Assembly (NCBI RefSeq): GCF_000234805.1 | Contig: NC_016645.1 | Coordinates: 124,001 to 188,000, forward strand | Source of the DNA: Pyrobaculum ferrireducens | GTDB taxonomy: Archaea; Thermoproteota; Thermoprotei; Thermoproteales; Thermoproteaceae | Reading direction: 5' to 3' | Length of the DNA stretch: 64,000 bases | In this document: positions 20,191 to 29,438 of the stretch, one piece after another | Position numbering within the stretch: position 1 is the first letter of the stretch | How the letters are laid out: every line of letters begins with the position of its first letter | Made by a program: the position numbers and the translations under genes | The notes under the pieces: generated by a model | What the model was told of the DNA's origin: nothing | Databases searched by the model: none | The model's input: only the letters and a program-made list of their open reading frames with translations

Positions 20191-20567
20191 TTCCCGAGGT
20201 TATTGTCTGCGGCGACGGGTGCGGGGAGGCTCTCTCTTTCGAGGGAGGGCTGGGGCTGACGGCTGGCGTGAGGAGGGTCGGCTTTAGATTTGTCCGCACA
20301 CCGGCTGGGGGGAGGGAGATGTTTAGAAGGGTCTCAACGTGGGGGCTTGCGCTGTTTACAGAAGGCGGCGGAGGGCACTACGTGGTGCTACCCGCGCAGG
20401 ACGGCCTTTATCTAATCTACGCAGAGTCCGGGCCTCCGCCTGTGGCTGACTACCCGGCGCCTCCCGCCCCTTATCTAAGCAGCGGCGAGTTTCGCTGGAC
20501 GCGCTTCATCGGCGGGGACTACGTCAGTGGCGGCAGATTATCCTACTGCTTTCTCTCCTTCCTCTGA
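20187..20567 (+). CDS. Unit B downstream protein 4, module-related fragment
   Basis: 126 residues from GTG 20187, coupled to the upstream gene by GTGA. The middle (HYVVLPAQDGLYLIYAESG) resembles the 'GRDGLYVGVF' part of the shared module, so it may be a diverged or shortened relative. Its 3' end runs into truncated MFS transporter sequence in another frame, so the tail (residues after about 113) may be foreign and the gene cut short by the same rearrangement. Confidence 0.45.
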   Translation: MIPEVIVCGDGCGEALSFEGGLGLTAGVRRVGFRFVRTPAGGREMFRRVSTWGLALFTEGGGGHYVVLPAQDGLYLIYAESGPPPVADYPAPPAPYLSSGEFRWTRFIGGDYVSGGRLSYCFLSFL

Positions 20568-21114
20568 GTTGTATAAAAGAGCACTCTATAAAAATTGGAT
20601 GATTTACACTATAGGTACTGAAATGGTAGTGGGCATACTGCCGCTTTATGCCGCTACGATAATCGGCATGGGTCCTCTAACCCTGGGTTTTATGTTCTCA
20701 GCGGCGAATATCGCAACCCTCGTCGGGTATTTGCTTGGGGGTTTTGCGTCTGATCTAATCGGCAGAGGTAAAGTGATTGCGTTATCCCTCCTCCTAAACG
20801 TCCTGATTTTATTCTCGCTATCAATGGCAAAAGACCCGTATGCATTCCTGGCGCTGTGGGCTTTGGCGAGTATGATATTCTTAATGCATGAGGCTCCCGA
20901 AACTTCATATGTGGCAAAGAAATCGCCGGAGGATCTTAGAGGTTCTGCGATGGGTTTGTTGGGGACATCTACAGGGCTGGTCTCGTGGATAAGCCCTGGT
21001 ATAAGTACTGTTTTGTGGACATCCCTGGGACCCGCAGTCATCTTCTATGTAATGATTATAGTATCGGCATTTGGGTTGTTGTTAATTATTAAAAGCGTTT
21101 GGAGTTATAAATAA
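20545..21114 (+). pseudogene. MFS transporter fragment (one half of the protein)
   Basis: About 185 residues with roughly six membrane helices and the MFS loop signature GGFASDLIGRGK, so this is only one six-helix half of a normal 12-helix carrier. No signal or first half is present upstream; that space holds the end of the unit B operon in another frame. A TATA-like tataaaag lies at about 20572, but it sits inside the coding frame. It is best read as the remnant of a transporter truncated when the island arrived or by a deletion at its edge. Substrate unknown. Confidence 0.65.
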
Positions 21115-21189
21115 CGTCCCCTTTCTGTTCTTAGAGGCGCGGCCCGCCGCAAGGGGTCAGAAGCACAAGCGGCGGCGCATCTGCAGATA

Positions 21190-21779
21190 GGGCCTACATA
21201 GACTAAGAAAAGAGTTGTGTGTGGGTGGGGCCTGCTGGCAGAGGCGCTGGCTGGGTTTGCAGTTGGAAGGATGCCGCCCTGTTGTCGACGCTTTTGAGAC
21301 AACGGGTACGCGTGGAATTGCTCTACTTGCTGGAGGCATTGACGAAGAGGCGTGGAATGGCGGCGTTGGCAGAGGCAGATCCTCCGGAGAGGGCCGGGCT
21401 TTTGTAGAGGCGGCGGGGGAGTTGCTTCCCGCCGCAGGAGAGGGGGTAGTTAGGGGGATCTGCGCCGGGCTGGTGAGAGGATTTGGGGGTGGCTGTGCCT
21501 GCCGTCGGGCGTCTGAATGCCGGCGGGGGGCTAGGCTCTCCTCGCATGGGGGAGCTGTGGCGCTGTGCTAGTTGGGTGCTGGGCGGTTGGGTGCACGACG
21601 CTTGGAATGCCGTGTATGCAGACTTCTACGAGGGCTGGGCTACGCGGGGGGCGAGTAGCAGAGGTGTTGAAAGAGTAAGTAGGTTGGTTGAGGAGCTCGC
21701 TGATAGGGTGTTGGAGTGGGCCGGAGGGGGCCTTTTGAGGCTCCGTGTTAAGACTGTGGGCTGGATGCCGCTCTTTTGA
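21190..21779 (+). pseudogene. Degenerate region, possible PaREP1/HEPN-family remnant
   Basis: No single frame explains this stretch. Pieces in two frames look helical: RVELLYLLEALTKRRG (near 21310) and, further on, WNAVYADFYEGWA with VERVSRLVEELADRVLE (near 21600-21720). The latter recalls the 'NFYEnW' segment I remember from PaREP1-type proteins. At least one frame change would be needed. The last part overlaps the 3' end of the minus-strand PaREP1 gene. Low confidence. Confidence 0.3.
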
Positions 21780-22206
21780 TATGGGACACTACCTCCTCTA
21801 CGTCTCTCTTTACCATATCCTCGTTGGCGTATCTGGACGCCTCGGCGTCTCTGTCTAGGCCGTTGTATTGGAACTCGTGTAGGTTCAGGGCGAGCTCGAC
21901 TATTAGCCGTAGCTCTCTGTCGCCGACTAGAGCCGCCACTTTCCGCATTCTAGATGTGGGCATTGTGGCAATTATCCACTCTCCCCTCTCCACGATTTTG
22001 TTGGGTCCGAGCCTGCGCCTGCCTGGGAAGGCGGCTACTACCTTATCTCTCTGCGCCGCGGCCACTGCCGCCAGGTAGGCCTTGACTGCTTGAAATGCCT
22101 TGCCGGCGGCGTTTCGAAGGAGGCCGTTTTTTAGGAACTCCTCTGCGAGCTCTGCCTCGTATATAGCCTCCTTTAGGCGATCTCGCCGGTACTTCTCTAA
22201 ATCCAC
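21748..22206 (-). CDS. PaREP1-family HEPN-domain protein
   Basis: 152 residues. It starts with two long helices typical of HEPN folds (RLKEAIYEAELAEEFLKNGL, then NAAGKAFQAVKAYLAAVAA). The C-terminal signature LHEFQYNGLDRDAEASRY is followed by a charged helix ending in VEEVVSHIKRA. This is the PaREP1 layout, a family expanded in Pyrobaculum; HEPN proteins are often RNases in toxin-antitoxin or defence systems. The GTG start at 22206 has a TATA box (gtttaaaac) about 45 nt upstream, so a short leader is likely. A related, broken copy lies at 28681-29079. Confidence 0.75.
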   Translation of the reverse strand: MDLEKYRRDRLKEAIYEAELAEEFLKNGLLRNAAGKAFQAVKAYLAAVAAAQRDKVVAAFPGRRRLGPNKIVERGEWIIATMPTSRMRKVAALVGDRELRLIVELALNLHEFQYNGLDRDAEASRYANEDMVKRDVEEVVSHIKRAASSPQS

Positions 22207-22259
22207 CCAGGGCTTTGTGAGAGAGTACGTCTACAACCGTGGAGAGAGTTTTAAACCTT

Positions 22260-22865
22260 TCCCACCTCCGCCGTTTTCGACAGGCGCCGCGTGGCGCGTC
22301 TGCCCCTACCTATCTTTCAATACTTCGGCCTCGGTATCATGCCGCACGCCGTGGGGCGGGCGTCAACGTGGTGCATCGTCAACAGGGAGGTGCCCTGTCT
22401 GATCAAGCCGGCGCTGTGCCTCCATGACTGTGCGACGGTCTTGGCGGGGGTCTTTTCGCGGGAGTGCTCGGCTGTGCGGCTGGCGGTTGCACAAACTTGG
22501 AGGGTGTGGGGCGGTGCCTCGTACCTAGCCTCTGCGCTATTTTTTCCGCGGCGATCTGCGCCGAGGGTCGTCTGCTTATCCCTCGCTCCTACGGACCGCG
22601 ACCACAACCACGTCTCTGCCTGAGAGCAGAAGCCTATGATATACCTAAACGGAGAAGGGGGCTCTTATTCGAAGATCGCCAGAGGGGCTTGTTGTCTGTA
22701 GCCGAGCCGGTGCTCGCCGACAGCAAGGTTGCCCGGGTCCACGGCTGTGTGATGGCGCAGATACACCCGGCGGCACTTGGGTGTATGTGGGGAGCCTCCG
22801 GGCTGTCGTTTAGTAGACACACGGAGCTCTCCCTATGTCTGGAGACCTCTCCGTAACTTCCCGGC
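22260..22865 (+). other. About 600 bp without a convincing gene
   Basis: Several overlapping frames of 90-155 codons exist on both strands, but none has a promoter-consistent start, a recognisable domain or a persistent codon bias. The + strand frames are Cys-rich and could be the ruins of an accessory gene. I see no RNA gene or repeat here. Confidence 0.4.
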
Positions 22866-22970
22866 GTATTGAGAAGCCGCGTCGGCGTTGGACAGCGTGC
22901 CGGACTTCTAGGCCCCACCGCCCTCCCAATGGAGAGAGAAACTTTTAAATTAGCTGGGTGGGGTTTGGCC

Positions 22971-23186
22971 GTGGGCAAAACGGCGGCTGTGAGCATCCCG
23001 CCTTGGATTGACGAGGAGGAGTTTAGAAGAGTTGTGGAGGAGGTTGTTAAGAGGCTGGGGGGGAGGGTCCCGGTGCAGGAGCTCAGGAGGAGGCTCGGCA
23101 TAGGGCCTGAGGATTTGGTCGAGGATCTGGAGGCGGTCGACGTGGAGATCCTTGAGGCGCGGGAGAGGGAGAGGTTGCCGCTGTGA
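22971..23186 (+). CDS. vapB: VapB-type antitoxin
   Basis: 71 residues from GTG 22971, about 21 nt below a TATA-like cttttaaat (22942-22950). Typical archaeal VapB pattern: a short strand AAVSIPPW, then amphipathic helices (DEEEFRRVVEEVVKRL), an LRRRLGI helix and a charged C-terminus EARERERL that would wrap the toxin. It overlaps vapC by GTGA, the usual layout. It would neutralise the PIN RNase and autoregulate the pair. The partner gene is frameshifted, so the antitoxin may now be orphaned. Confidence 0.7.
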   Translation: MGKTAAVSIPPWIDEEEFRRVVEEVVKRLGGRVPVQELRRRLGIGPEDLVEDLEAVDVEILEARERERLPL

Positions 23187-23603
23187 TATTGGACACAAGT
23201 GCCGTAATTGAGAGAGTAAGGGCGCGGCGATCGGTTGTGGAGGATATAACGGCCGTCACACTAGTAGAATACCCCAAACATTTATTATAAGCGCTTCTCG
23301 GGGGGCGTGATTTTCCCCATCTATGAGGACTACATAGTGGCTCATAGACTACAGCTGGCGCTGATCGGCTTGGGCAAGCCGCAGGCGTTTTCTGACTTGC
23401 TGGTGGCGGCTGTGGCGATAAACCGCGGCGAAGAGCTGGCGACGAGAGATAGGGATTTCGACGTAATAGCGGAGGCCGCAGGTGTCCTCGGACTGCGGCT
23501 GAGGGTAACAACGTTGCCTATATCTAAAACTCGTGACGCGGCGCTTCTCGTAGACGGGCGGCTGGGGCACGTCTATGAGCTGTGGAGAGGTCACCATTTG
23601 TAG
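23183..23603 (+). pseudogene. vapC: VapC PIN-domain toxin, frameshifted
   Basis: GTG 23183 overlaps the vapB stop. The first frame reads ILDTSAVIERV with the first catalytic Asp, then TAVTLVEYP with the conserved Glu, and stops at 23288-23290. A +1 change between about 23270 and 23288 restores the rest: FPIYEDYIVAHRLQLALI, then LLVAAVAINRGEELATRDRDF with the last catalytic Asp residues. All PIN acids are therefore present but split over two frames. Either a recent inactivating indel or a sequence error; a lost toxin beside a kept antitoxin is biologically sensible. Confidence 0.7.
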
Positions 23604-23673
23604 ATGGAGTAGATGGATACGCCGCGGCGAGGGATTTCGGAGGCGGCGTGGGGGTGGGCGGGGAGGGGGCTGT

Positions 23674-24366
23674 CTATTCCTTTGTTTGTTTTTCTTTCTT
23701 TTCCATTTCCCTCCTCCTCAGCAGGCCTTTTACTATTGCTATGTACATCATTAGTTTGGGGTAGTATTTGATTAGGTCTTCTCTTCCCGTCTCCCGCGCC
23801 TCTCTGTCTATGGCTTCTGCTATTTTCTCGAGCTCAGCCACGTCCTCCCAGGTGTAGTCTCTGATCTCCTTGTCGAGGAGGTCTAGAAGCCTCTTCCTCA
23901 CCTCCTCTGTGTAGTACCTCGACCTAGCGGCGGGGGCGAGGGTCTTCAGAGAACCCCGCAGAAGCACAGCCTCAGGCTCCGTCACCACTCCCTTAGCCGC
24001 GAGGAAGTCGATGAGGGTATTTTGGTAGCTGTAGAAAGCCTCTCTAAACTCCAGAAGGCCCCTGGCCACCTCCCCAACACGGGTCTCAAGCACGTCAATA
24101 CGCCTCTCGAGATTGCTGATGCGGTTCTCAATTCTATCTACACGCCCTTCAAGATTCTCGACTCGCGTCTCTAGCCCATGGATATGCTCCTTTAGGCTGT
24201 CGATGCGGCCGCCTAGCTCCCCCCTCACGGAGTCAATTTCCTTACTGAGTTTGTTTTTTACATCTTCTATCTTTCTGTCGAGTGAGTAGTACAGCACGAT
24301 AACTGCGGCGGCGACAAGCGGCGCCTGGGCTATAAGCGAACTGATTACAACATCTACGTTAACCAC
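23674..24366 (-). CDS. Membrane-anchored coiled-coil protein
   Basis: 230 residues. An N-terminal hydrophobic helix (SLIAQAPLVAAAVIVLYYSL, residues 9-28) anchors it. Residues about 29-105 are a continuous coiled coil with heptads such as ENLEGRVDRIENRISNLERR. The C-terminal 120 are helical and charged, ending in a Lys/Glu-rich tail. The GTG start at 24366 follows a TATA box (tttataa, 24385-24391). No enzyme motif seen. It resembles small archaeal coiled-coil proteins often found near nuclease-like genes, but I do not recognise a family. Confidence 0.65.
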   Translation of the reverse strand: MVNVDVVISSLIAQAPLVAAAVIVLYYSLDRKIEDVKNKLSKEIDSVRGELGGRIDSLKEHIHGLETRVENLEGRVDRIENRISNLERRIDVLETRVGEVARGLLEFREAFYSYQNTLIDFLAAKGVVTEPEAVLLRGSLKTLAPAARSRYYTEEVRKRLLDLLDKEIRDYTWEDVAELEKIAEAIDREARETGREDLIKYYPKLMMYIAIVKGLLRRREMEKKEKQTKE

Positions 24367-24687
24367 TGTAGGGTATCCGTTGCTGGTTATAAACTTAATC
24401 TTTCGGCCGGCGCTTATGGAGGTGTCTTTGGCTACGTAGCTGGCTGTCTCTGTTTGGGGCGGCGTTACCTATCCACCTGCCCGACGTGTCGGCGGGGGCC
24501 GTCTAGTGCGGAGGTCCCCGTCTTTATTTTCACTACTGTGGCCTTTTAGTGGCTTCGGCGTCTGCGGCTGATGGGATCAGCTGCCGGGATCTCTGCGTCT
24601 GACGCGTGTCTGCCACCGGGCTGTTTTGTCCTGTCTGCTTGAGGTGGTTGCGTGGTGGCTGTGTGGGGTGGGGGGCGGCGGGGATGT
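24367..24687. other. 320 bp intergenic, no gene seen
   Basis: It contains the coiled-coil gene's TATA box at 24385-24391 and otherwise only short frames. A GC-rich stretch near 24480-24510 is not foldable into a convincing tRNA. Nothing else is supported. Confidence 0.4.
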
Positions 24688-25737
24688 TTACTGGTTTTTT
24701 GTGGCTAGCCAGCTGTCTACCACCTGGGCTATTCCTTCGAATTCTCTTAGGCGTTCTAGGTGGCGCATGGTGAGCTTCGCCTTCCCCCGGGTGGCTGGGT
24801 AGTCTCCTACCAGCGCCTTGAGTATGGCGGCTTTGGTGGGGTCTGAGACGCGTACCTCGGCCCTGGCGGCGTATCCCCCGGTGGTTTTTTCCCATCTGAA
24901 AGTTATGGCGAGGGCGCCCGGCGCCCCTGCCGATTCGTACTCCGCGGTAATCCTTAGGCGCCCCGCGTCGATTTCCGCGGCGAGCTTCTTGACGACGGCG
25001 GCGACGTCCCCCGTGTTGACGGCGAGGGGTAGCCTTCTCGAGGCTGGGGGCGGCACTGCGTCGGCTACGCCTAGCTCCCCGGCTTTTTGCCTCAGCTGTT
25101 TTATGAAGCGCGCCGCCTCTGGATCCCCCGCGCCTGCCCTCCTGGCCACCTCCAGGAGGCCTGGTCTGGTGAGGCGTATGTAGAACCGGCCGCTGGGGGT
25201 TCTGCCAGCTGTGAAGTGGGGGCCCTCTGCGAGGCCGCGGCTCCGGAGCCTCTCCACTGCCTCGGCGAACCGCGTCTCGCTTCTGGGCTTGTGTACCGCG
25301 GAGAGTCTGCCCGACTTCTCGATGCTCACCGCGAAGCGGACTCCGGCGAGTGTGGGGGCGCCGGCCTCCTCCAGCCTGCCGACTAGCGACTTGTGTCTTG
25401 CCTCGTCTATGGTCTCCGCCTGGCGGAGCTTGTCTAGGAACTGCCTCACGGCGCCGGCCCACGCCGGGTTTCACACGGCCAGCACCTGGTTTGTGATGAG
25501 GACTACGTACCGGCTCCCGCCGTACTGCCTCGCCGCGGCCTCGCCTCCCATCGCTCTGAGCATCGAGGCGAGGCGCTCAGCCCCCTCCCGGGAGCCCTTG
25601 TACTTGGCGAAGAGCTTGCCCTGGTGCTAGTAGAGGGTTATCCGAGCCGCCTCGGCCCCGCCCTCGCCTCTAAATAGGAGGACGGCCCTGGGAGCCCCGC
25701 CTCCCAGCTTAAAGCTGTCTATCTCCAAATTAAACAC
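24688..25737 (-). pseudogene. PaREP2b-like protein with two nonsense codons
   Basis: GTG 25737 lies 19 nt below a TATA-like atttattaa. The frame reads VFNLEIDSFKLGGGAPRAVL and is broken by TAG after RITLY (near 25627-25630) and TGA after NQVLAV (near 25470). It is then open for 253 codons to 24688. The reading frame is the same throughout, so these are point nonsense mutations, not indels. The body contains GSRYVVLITNQ and many basic/Glu helices, like the PaREP2b proteins of Pyrobaculum as I remember them. Function unknown in the family. Ending with WLATKNQ. Confidence 0.55.
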
Positions 25738-25968
25738 AGTGCCGGATTCCGCCAGTTAATAAATACTTGATGGATGAGGAGGTTTTAGAGCGTTGCGTGA
25801 TCTGTGGTTTCCTCAGTGGGGATTATGTGCCAGTCTCGGTGGCTTCAGTCTAAGGCTACAGAGGCGTAGCTCCGAGTAGCCATGAGCTAAATGTCTTAAC
25901 AAAGCTGAGATGTTACTTAAGTCTATTATCTTTGGGAGTAATATTTTTAAATATGATTTTTTTGGCTT
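25738..25968. other. Intergenic, AT-rich toward the right
   Basis: It holds the TATA box of the PaREP2b pseudogene (25756-25764, minus) and that of the secreted protein (25940-25950, plus). I looked for a C/D-box RNA near 25768-25810 and found no complete box set. Confidence 0.4.
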
Positions 25969-28113
25969 ATGTTGAAGAAATTAGTGTTTTTGATGCTGTC
26001 TTTGGCGCTTGCTGGCATGGCTCAGCACTCTTTAAAGGTGTGTCTGAGTGCTGGGGGGTTGGGCCTCGCTGGTGAGAGACCTGTTGTGTCTGGTATGTAT
26101 TGGAATGGCACTATGTGGATATCGACGCCTATATTTGTAGAGGGTGATGTGGTCAACGCGGTGTATATATGGGATCTTAATAAAACAAATCCCTCGATAC
26201 ACCGCGTGATGTTGCTTCCGCCTGTGTTTAGTAATTTGACAAAGATCTGTATGTACCTGCCCAGGTTGCGTGTGCGACAGAGGCCGGGGCCACCAGGGCA
26301 TCCCGGTGTTATGGCTAGGGTGCGTGTTGAGGCGGGGGATGAGTACTACATCTTCATAGCCACCGACATCCCGGGGGCTGTGCCCATGAATTTAACGGCT
26401 GAGATGGTGAACGCAGAAGTTTTAGAGGTGGTGAGAAACGGCAAGGGAGGGGGACCGCGGCAAGTTGCCGGCGCGGTAGCACAGGTGGCTGTGTCTTTGC
26501 CAGACTCAACGCTTCAGTACACGTCTTCGAGGGATTGGTCGCTGAGCTGGCAGGGCACCATAGGTGGTGCATTTAAGCTGAAAAACACAGACATGACCAG
26601 GCTGGACTATATGACGAAGAGGTGCGGTAGTGGGAACGTGGAGGTGCCGCCGGGGGTCCCGCGGATAGATGTAGTAATAACGGCGGCGTCGACTAAGACC
26701 ACGTGGTATGTGTATGTAACTGACGATACTGGTACTCATCAATATGTTGCCCCTCTTCCTGACGGTGCTCCCTACGCCGTTGTCAGCCACTACTTCCAGT
26801 CAACACAGTCACCCAGGACGATTGCGGTTGCAGTATGCCCTATGGATATAGACACTATCAAAACCGCCGCTATAGACGCCTTCATATATCTTGAGGGGGC
26901 GGTGTCCATGTACCCAACCCTGTGGCATAATATAATTATGGGAGGCATAGGAGGCCAGGTCTATAGAAGAGGCGTATATGTGATAGTGCCCGGTGTCCAC
27001 ATACCACCTGGTTCTGTAATTAACCCGTTGCTAAGGGCGGACATAACCGTGGGATACTCCGGCATGGTTTATCCAAGTACTGTCAACATATATCTGGGAT
27101 CTACGCCTGTCGCTACGGTAACCGGAACGGATCTTGGCGGTGTTGTAAGGTACAGCGTGGCTACCACATTTGATGCTAGAGAGCATTTGAGGACTGGCGG
27201 CGTAGCGGACAGCTTGATAATAGGCCCCGTCGACGGCTACTATATGTTTATCGAAAACATAGGCGTAGAGGGCACCGCAAGGCCTGAGATAAATAGACCA
27301 ATGTCGAGAATTTTTAGAGACGCCGCGACGCCTTGGTTGCAGGCTACTTACGTGTATATACCGTATGGTGGCGTAGCAAATTTGTATATGTACAGAGCAG
27401 ATATAAGAATAGTTGACAGGGCGGGGTCTATTCAGTTAGATGGCGTTCGTCTAGTCGGCGTGTTGTCGCCGTGGCAGAATTACTTGGTCTGTACTAGCGA
27501 TAGCGGAAATCCTGCATTAAGGCTGTATCTAGATCTATATAGAGGGTGGGATGGCTCCTTAATAAGGGATTGGGACGTCGGGCAAGCCTCCATCCAGACG
27601 CAGGGCTCCAGCGAGCCACAGCTGATCTTCTTCAAGCTGGTTGTCGAGTTATTAATAAGATTGTTTGAAGCTGCTGGCTGGATAGCAAATGCGTTGGGTG
27701 AGTGGTTCGGTTGGGTGATGTTCGCCGCGGATCTCTACAGTTCAGTGTCGTCGGCCTCAAGCGTGTCGTGGTACAAGACGTCTGCAGGCGACTTGGTGAT
27801 ACAGCTCTATGTAAATTACCAAGACGCGGGCAAGCCCGTGGCGTTTGGCGTGAACTTTTACTGTCCTCTTAGCTCTCTAGGCGGCTACGACGACTATGTG
27901 GTTGTGGTGAAGAGGGTGGAGATGTGTGGTAAGGTGCTTTATGATAAGGGTATGTCTAGTATCGGGGGTGCTGAGTACTATATGCCGAAGAGCTATATCT
28001 ACAACTACGCCACAGCGGGCATAGATCTGTATAGGACCTTCACCTGCGGAGCCCAGGAGGACCTAACGTCAGGTGGAAATGCGTATTCGTGCAATATTGA
28101 TAAATATAGATAA
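25969..28113 (+). CDS. Large secreted protein of unknown function
   Basis: 714 residues. ATG 25969 lies about 20 nt below a TATA box (tttttaaatat, 25940-25950). The signal peptide MLKKLVFLMLSLALAGMA is clear. The mature part is rich in beta-strand patterns, Tyr, Val and Asn-Xaa-Ser/Thr sequons, with few Lys, typical of exported crenarchaeal proteins. An amphipathic or membrane-seeking segment lies near residues 550-590 (FFKLVVELLIRLFEAAGWIA). It has few Cys, including a pair near the C-terminus. It is more AT-rich than the core genes and followed by a T-rich terminator. I recognise no family; surface protein, adhesin or virus-related protein are all possible. Confidence 0.7.
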   Translation: MLKKLVFLMLSLALAGMAQHSLKVCLSAGGLGLAGERPVVSGMYWNGTMWISTPIFVEGDVVNAVYIWDLNKTNPSIHRVMLLPPVFSNLTKICMYLPRLRVRQRPGPPGHPGVMARVRVEAGDEYYIFIATDIPGAVPMNLTAEMVNAEVLEVVRNGKGGGPRQVAGAVAQVAVSLPDSTLQYTSSRDWSLSWQGTIGGAFKLKNTDMTRLDYMTKRCGSGNVEVPPGVPRIDVVITAASTKTTWYVYVTDDTGTHQYVAPLPDGAPYAVVSHYFQSTQSPRTIAVAVCPMDIDTIKTAAIDAFIYLEGAVSMYPTLWHNIIMGGIGGQVYRRGVYVIVPGVHIPPGSVINPLLRADITVGYSGMVYPSTVNIYLGSTPVATVTGTDLGGVVRYSVATTFDAREHLRTGGVADSLIIGPVDGYYMFIENIGVEGTARPEINRPMSRIFRDAATPWLQATYVYIPYGGVANLYMYRADIRIVDRAGSIQLDGVRLVGVLSPWQNYLVCTSDSGNPALRLYLDLYRGWDGSLIRDWDVGQASIQTQGSSEPQLIFFKLVVELLIRLFEAAGWIANALGEWFGWVMFAADLYSSVSSASSVSWYKTSAGDLVIQLYVNYQDAGKPVAFGVNFYCPLSSLGGYDDYVVVVKRVEMCGKVLYDKGMSSIGGAEYYMPKSYIYNYATAGIDLYRTFTCGAQEDLTSGGNAYSCNIDKYR

Positions 28114-28116
28114 TCC

Positions 28117-28148
28117 TATTTTTTATTTTTAATTTCTATTTTTTTAAT
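28117..28148 (+). terminator. T-rich intrinsic terminator
   Basis: Successive T runs (cctattttttatttttaat, then ctattttttt) follow the stop of the secreted protein directly. This is the archaeal intrinsic terminator pattern, and it is among the most AT-rich spots in the window. Confidence 0.7.
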
Positions 28149-28251
28149 TTCAGTAATTAATTTTATTTTATATAGATTATTATATGGTGTTTTTCTATAT
28201 GCACTGGCATTTTCTGCATTTTTTGCTTATGGATCTTCTTATCTGTTTGCG

Positions 28252-28656
28252 GTGTCGAGGAGGGTGGCTTGGGTCTTTGCCTACGTGGTTTTTCTTCTGT
28301 TGGAGCTTCTCGTAGTATACCTAGATCTTCCACTAAGAACTACGTTGATGGAGATATATCTTCTGCTGTGGTTTTTTGCTGGTCTCCTATTTGGTAGAGG
28401 TGTGGGGAGGGTTGCCTCTCTTGTATTTTACATGTTGGGGGCGTTGGCGAGCGGCGTTGTTGTCTACTCACTAGGCTACCTCTATAGGTTTATGGTGCCG
28501 CCGCTGTATCCCAAGCCTATCTACGGCGTGCCGTCGCCCCTCGATGTGCCTGTCTACGTTGCTGGGTTCTACGTCTGGTGGAGAATTCAATGCGTGGCTA
28601 AAAGATGGGGAGGAGAGTTGTCGTGTCCTCGCCAAAGGAGGATTTCTCAGTCCTAG
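28252..28656 (+). CDS. Small multi-span membrane protein
   Basis: 134 residues from GTG 28252, with three or four hydrophobic helices (FAYVVFLLLELLVVYL, LLLWFFAGLLF, LVFYMLGALASGVVVYSL) and a cytoplasmic basic tail. The frame is open further upstream to about 28141 and encodes one more hydrophobic stretch (FLYALAFSAFFAYGS) but has no ATG, GTG or TTG there. The true start may thus be a non-standard codon, or the extension may be chance. It follows the large secreted protein on the same strand. No family recognised. Confidence 0.5.
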   Translation: MSRRVAWVFAYVVFLLLELLVVYLDLPLRTTLMEIYLLLWFFAGLLFGRGVGRVASLVFYMLGALASGVVVYSLGYLYRFMVPPLYPKPIYGVPSPLDVPVYVAGFYVWWRIQCVAKRWGGELSCPRQRRISQS

Positions 28657-28680
28657 TTCTTCGCCGATTTTATTGAAGCC

Positions 28681-29079
28681 CTAGGCTGACCTGCCTACTT
28701 GTATCTCATCAACTAGGTGCTCTACGTCTCTTTTCACGTCGTCGGGGTTCGTATATCTGCCGGCGTCGCATTCTCTGTCGGGGTTGTTGTACTGGAATTA
28801 GTGTATGCTCAGAGCAATTTCGGTAAGGTGGAGCATATCCCAGTAGTGTCTCTCCGCTAGTAGTCCGGCGATCTCCCGCCTCCGGGAGGTCGGCACATCC
28901 GCAATTATTAGGTGGATCCTGGACCTAGTCTTGTCGGTTCTATTTTTACGACGTCTGGATGCCTGCTGGCTAGCGGATTTCTGTCTGCCGCCTTGTGGAT
29001 GGCGTGTAGCGCTTTTCACACCTAAAAAGCCTTGCTTGAGGGGTTCGCGGAGGTGACTGCGCCAGGCGGCCGAGTGCAA
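28681..29079 (-). pseudogene. PaREP1-family gene remnant with a nonsense codon
   Basis: The frame reads DVPTSRRREIAGLL, then LHLTEIALSIH, a TAA near 28798-28800, and continues FQYNNPDRECDAGRYTNPDD with VKRDVEHLVDEIQ to TAG 28681-28683. The intact paralogue at 21748-22206 has LHEFQYNGLDRDAEASRY here, so the TAA replaces the Glu of the HEFQYN signature. The N-terminal helices upstream are degraded. A dead copy of the same family. Confidence 0.65.
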
Positions 29080-29438
29080 GCTCGCCCCACTGGGACCTCC
29101 CTTACCCCTAGATTGAGGTGTCCACCCGCGCCTCTCAGCGGCGAGTGCGAACTCCAGCGCGTAGGTGCATGCGTCGCAGGGAGAGTTGTAAAGGGCCGGT
29201 GGGCTGGGGCCTATCCGGAGATTTCTTAGCCGGGGGGGGTTCCGTCTGTTGACTGGTGTCGTGTGTCATGTCTCCAATAGCTGTGGTAGCGCCAAATCTG
29301 GCGGCTGGGTTTGGTGGCATTTTTTAGATGGTGGATTGGGTTATGTTGTTTTGATTGTGGTGTTTGTCTTGGGGAGGTTGCGCCTTGGGGTGTTTTGTGG
29401 CGGTTTAATTTTTATATTGTGGTGTCGGTGTGGGCTAG

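Noticed and set aside
22260-22865. A third unit of the putative toxin system
   Set aside because: Cys-rich fragments occur, but the shared module motifs (GLY, VGPY) are absent.
24475-24560. A tRNA-like GC-rich stretch
   Set aside because: No acceptor stem or T-loop consensus could be folded by eye.
25760-25860. A C/D-box guide RNA
   Set aside because: Box-like tetramers and hexamers occur, but no complete C, D', C', D set with proper spacing.
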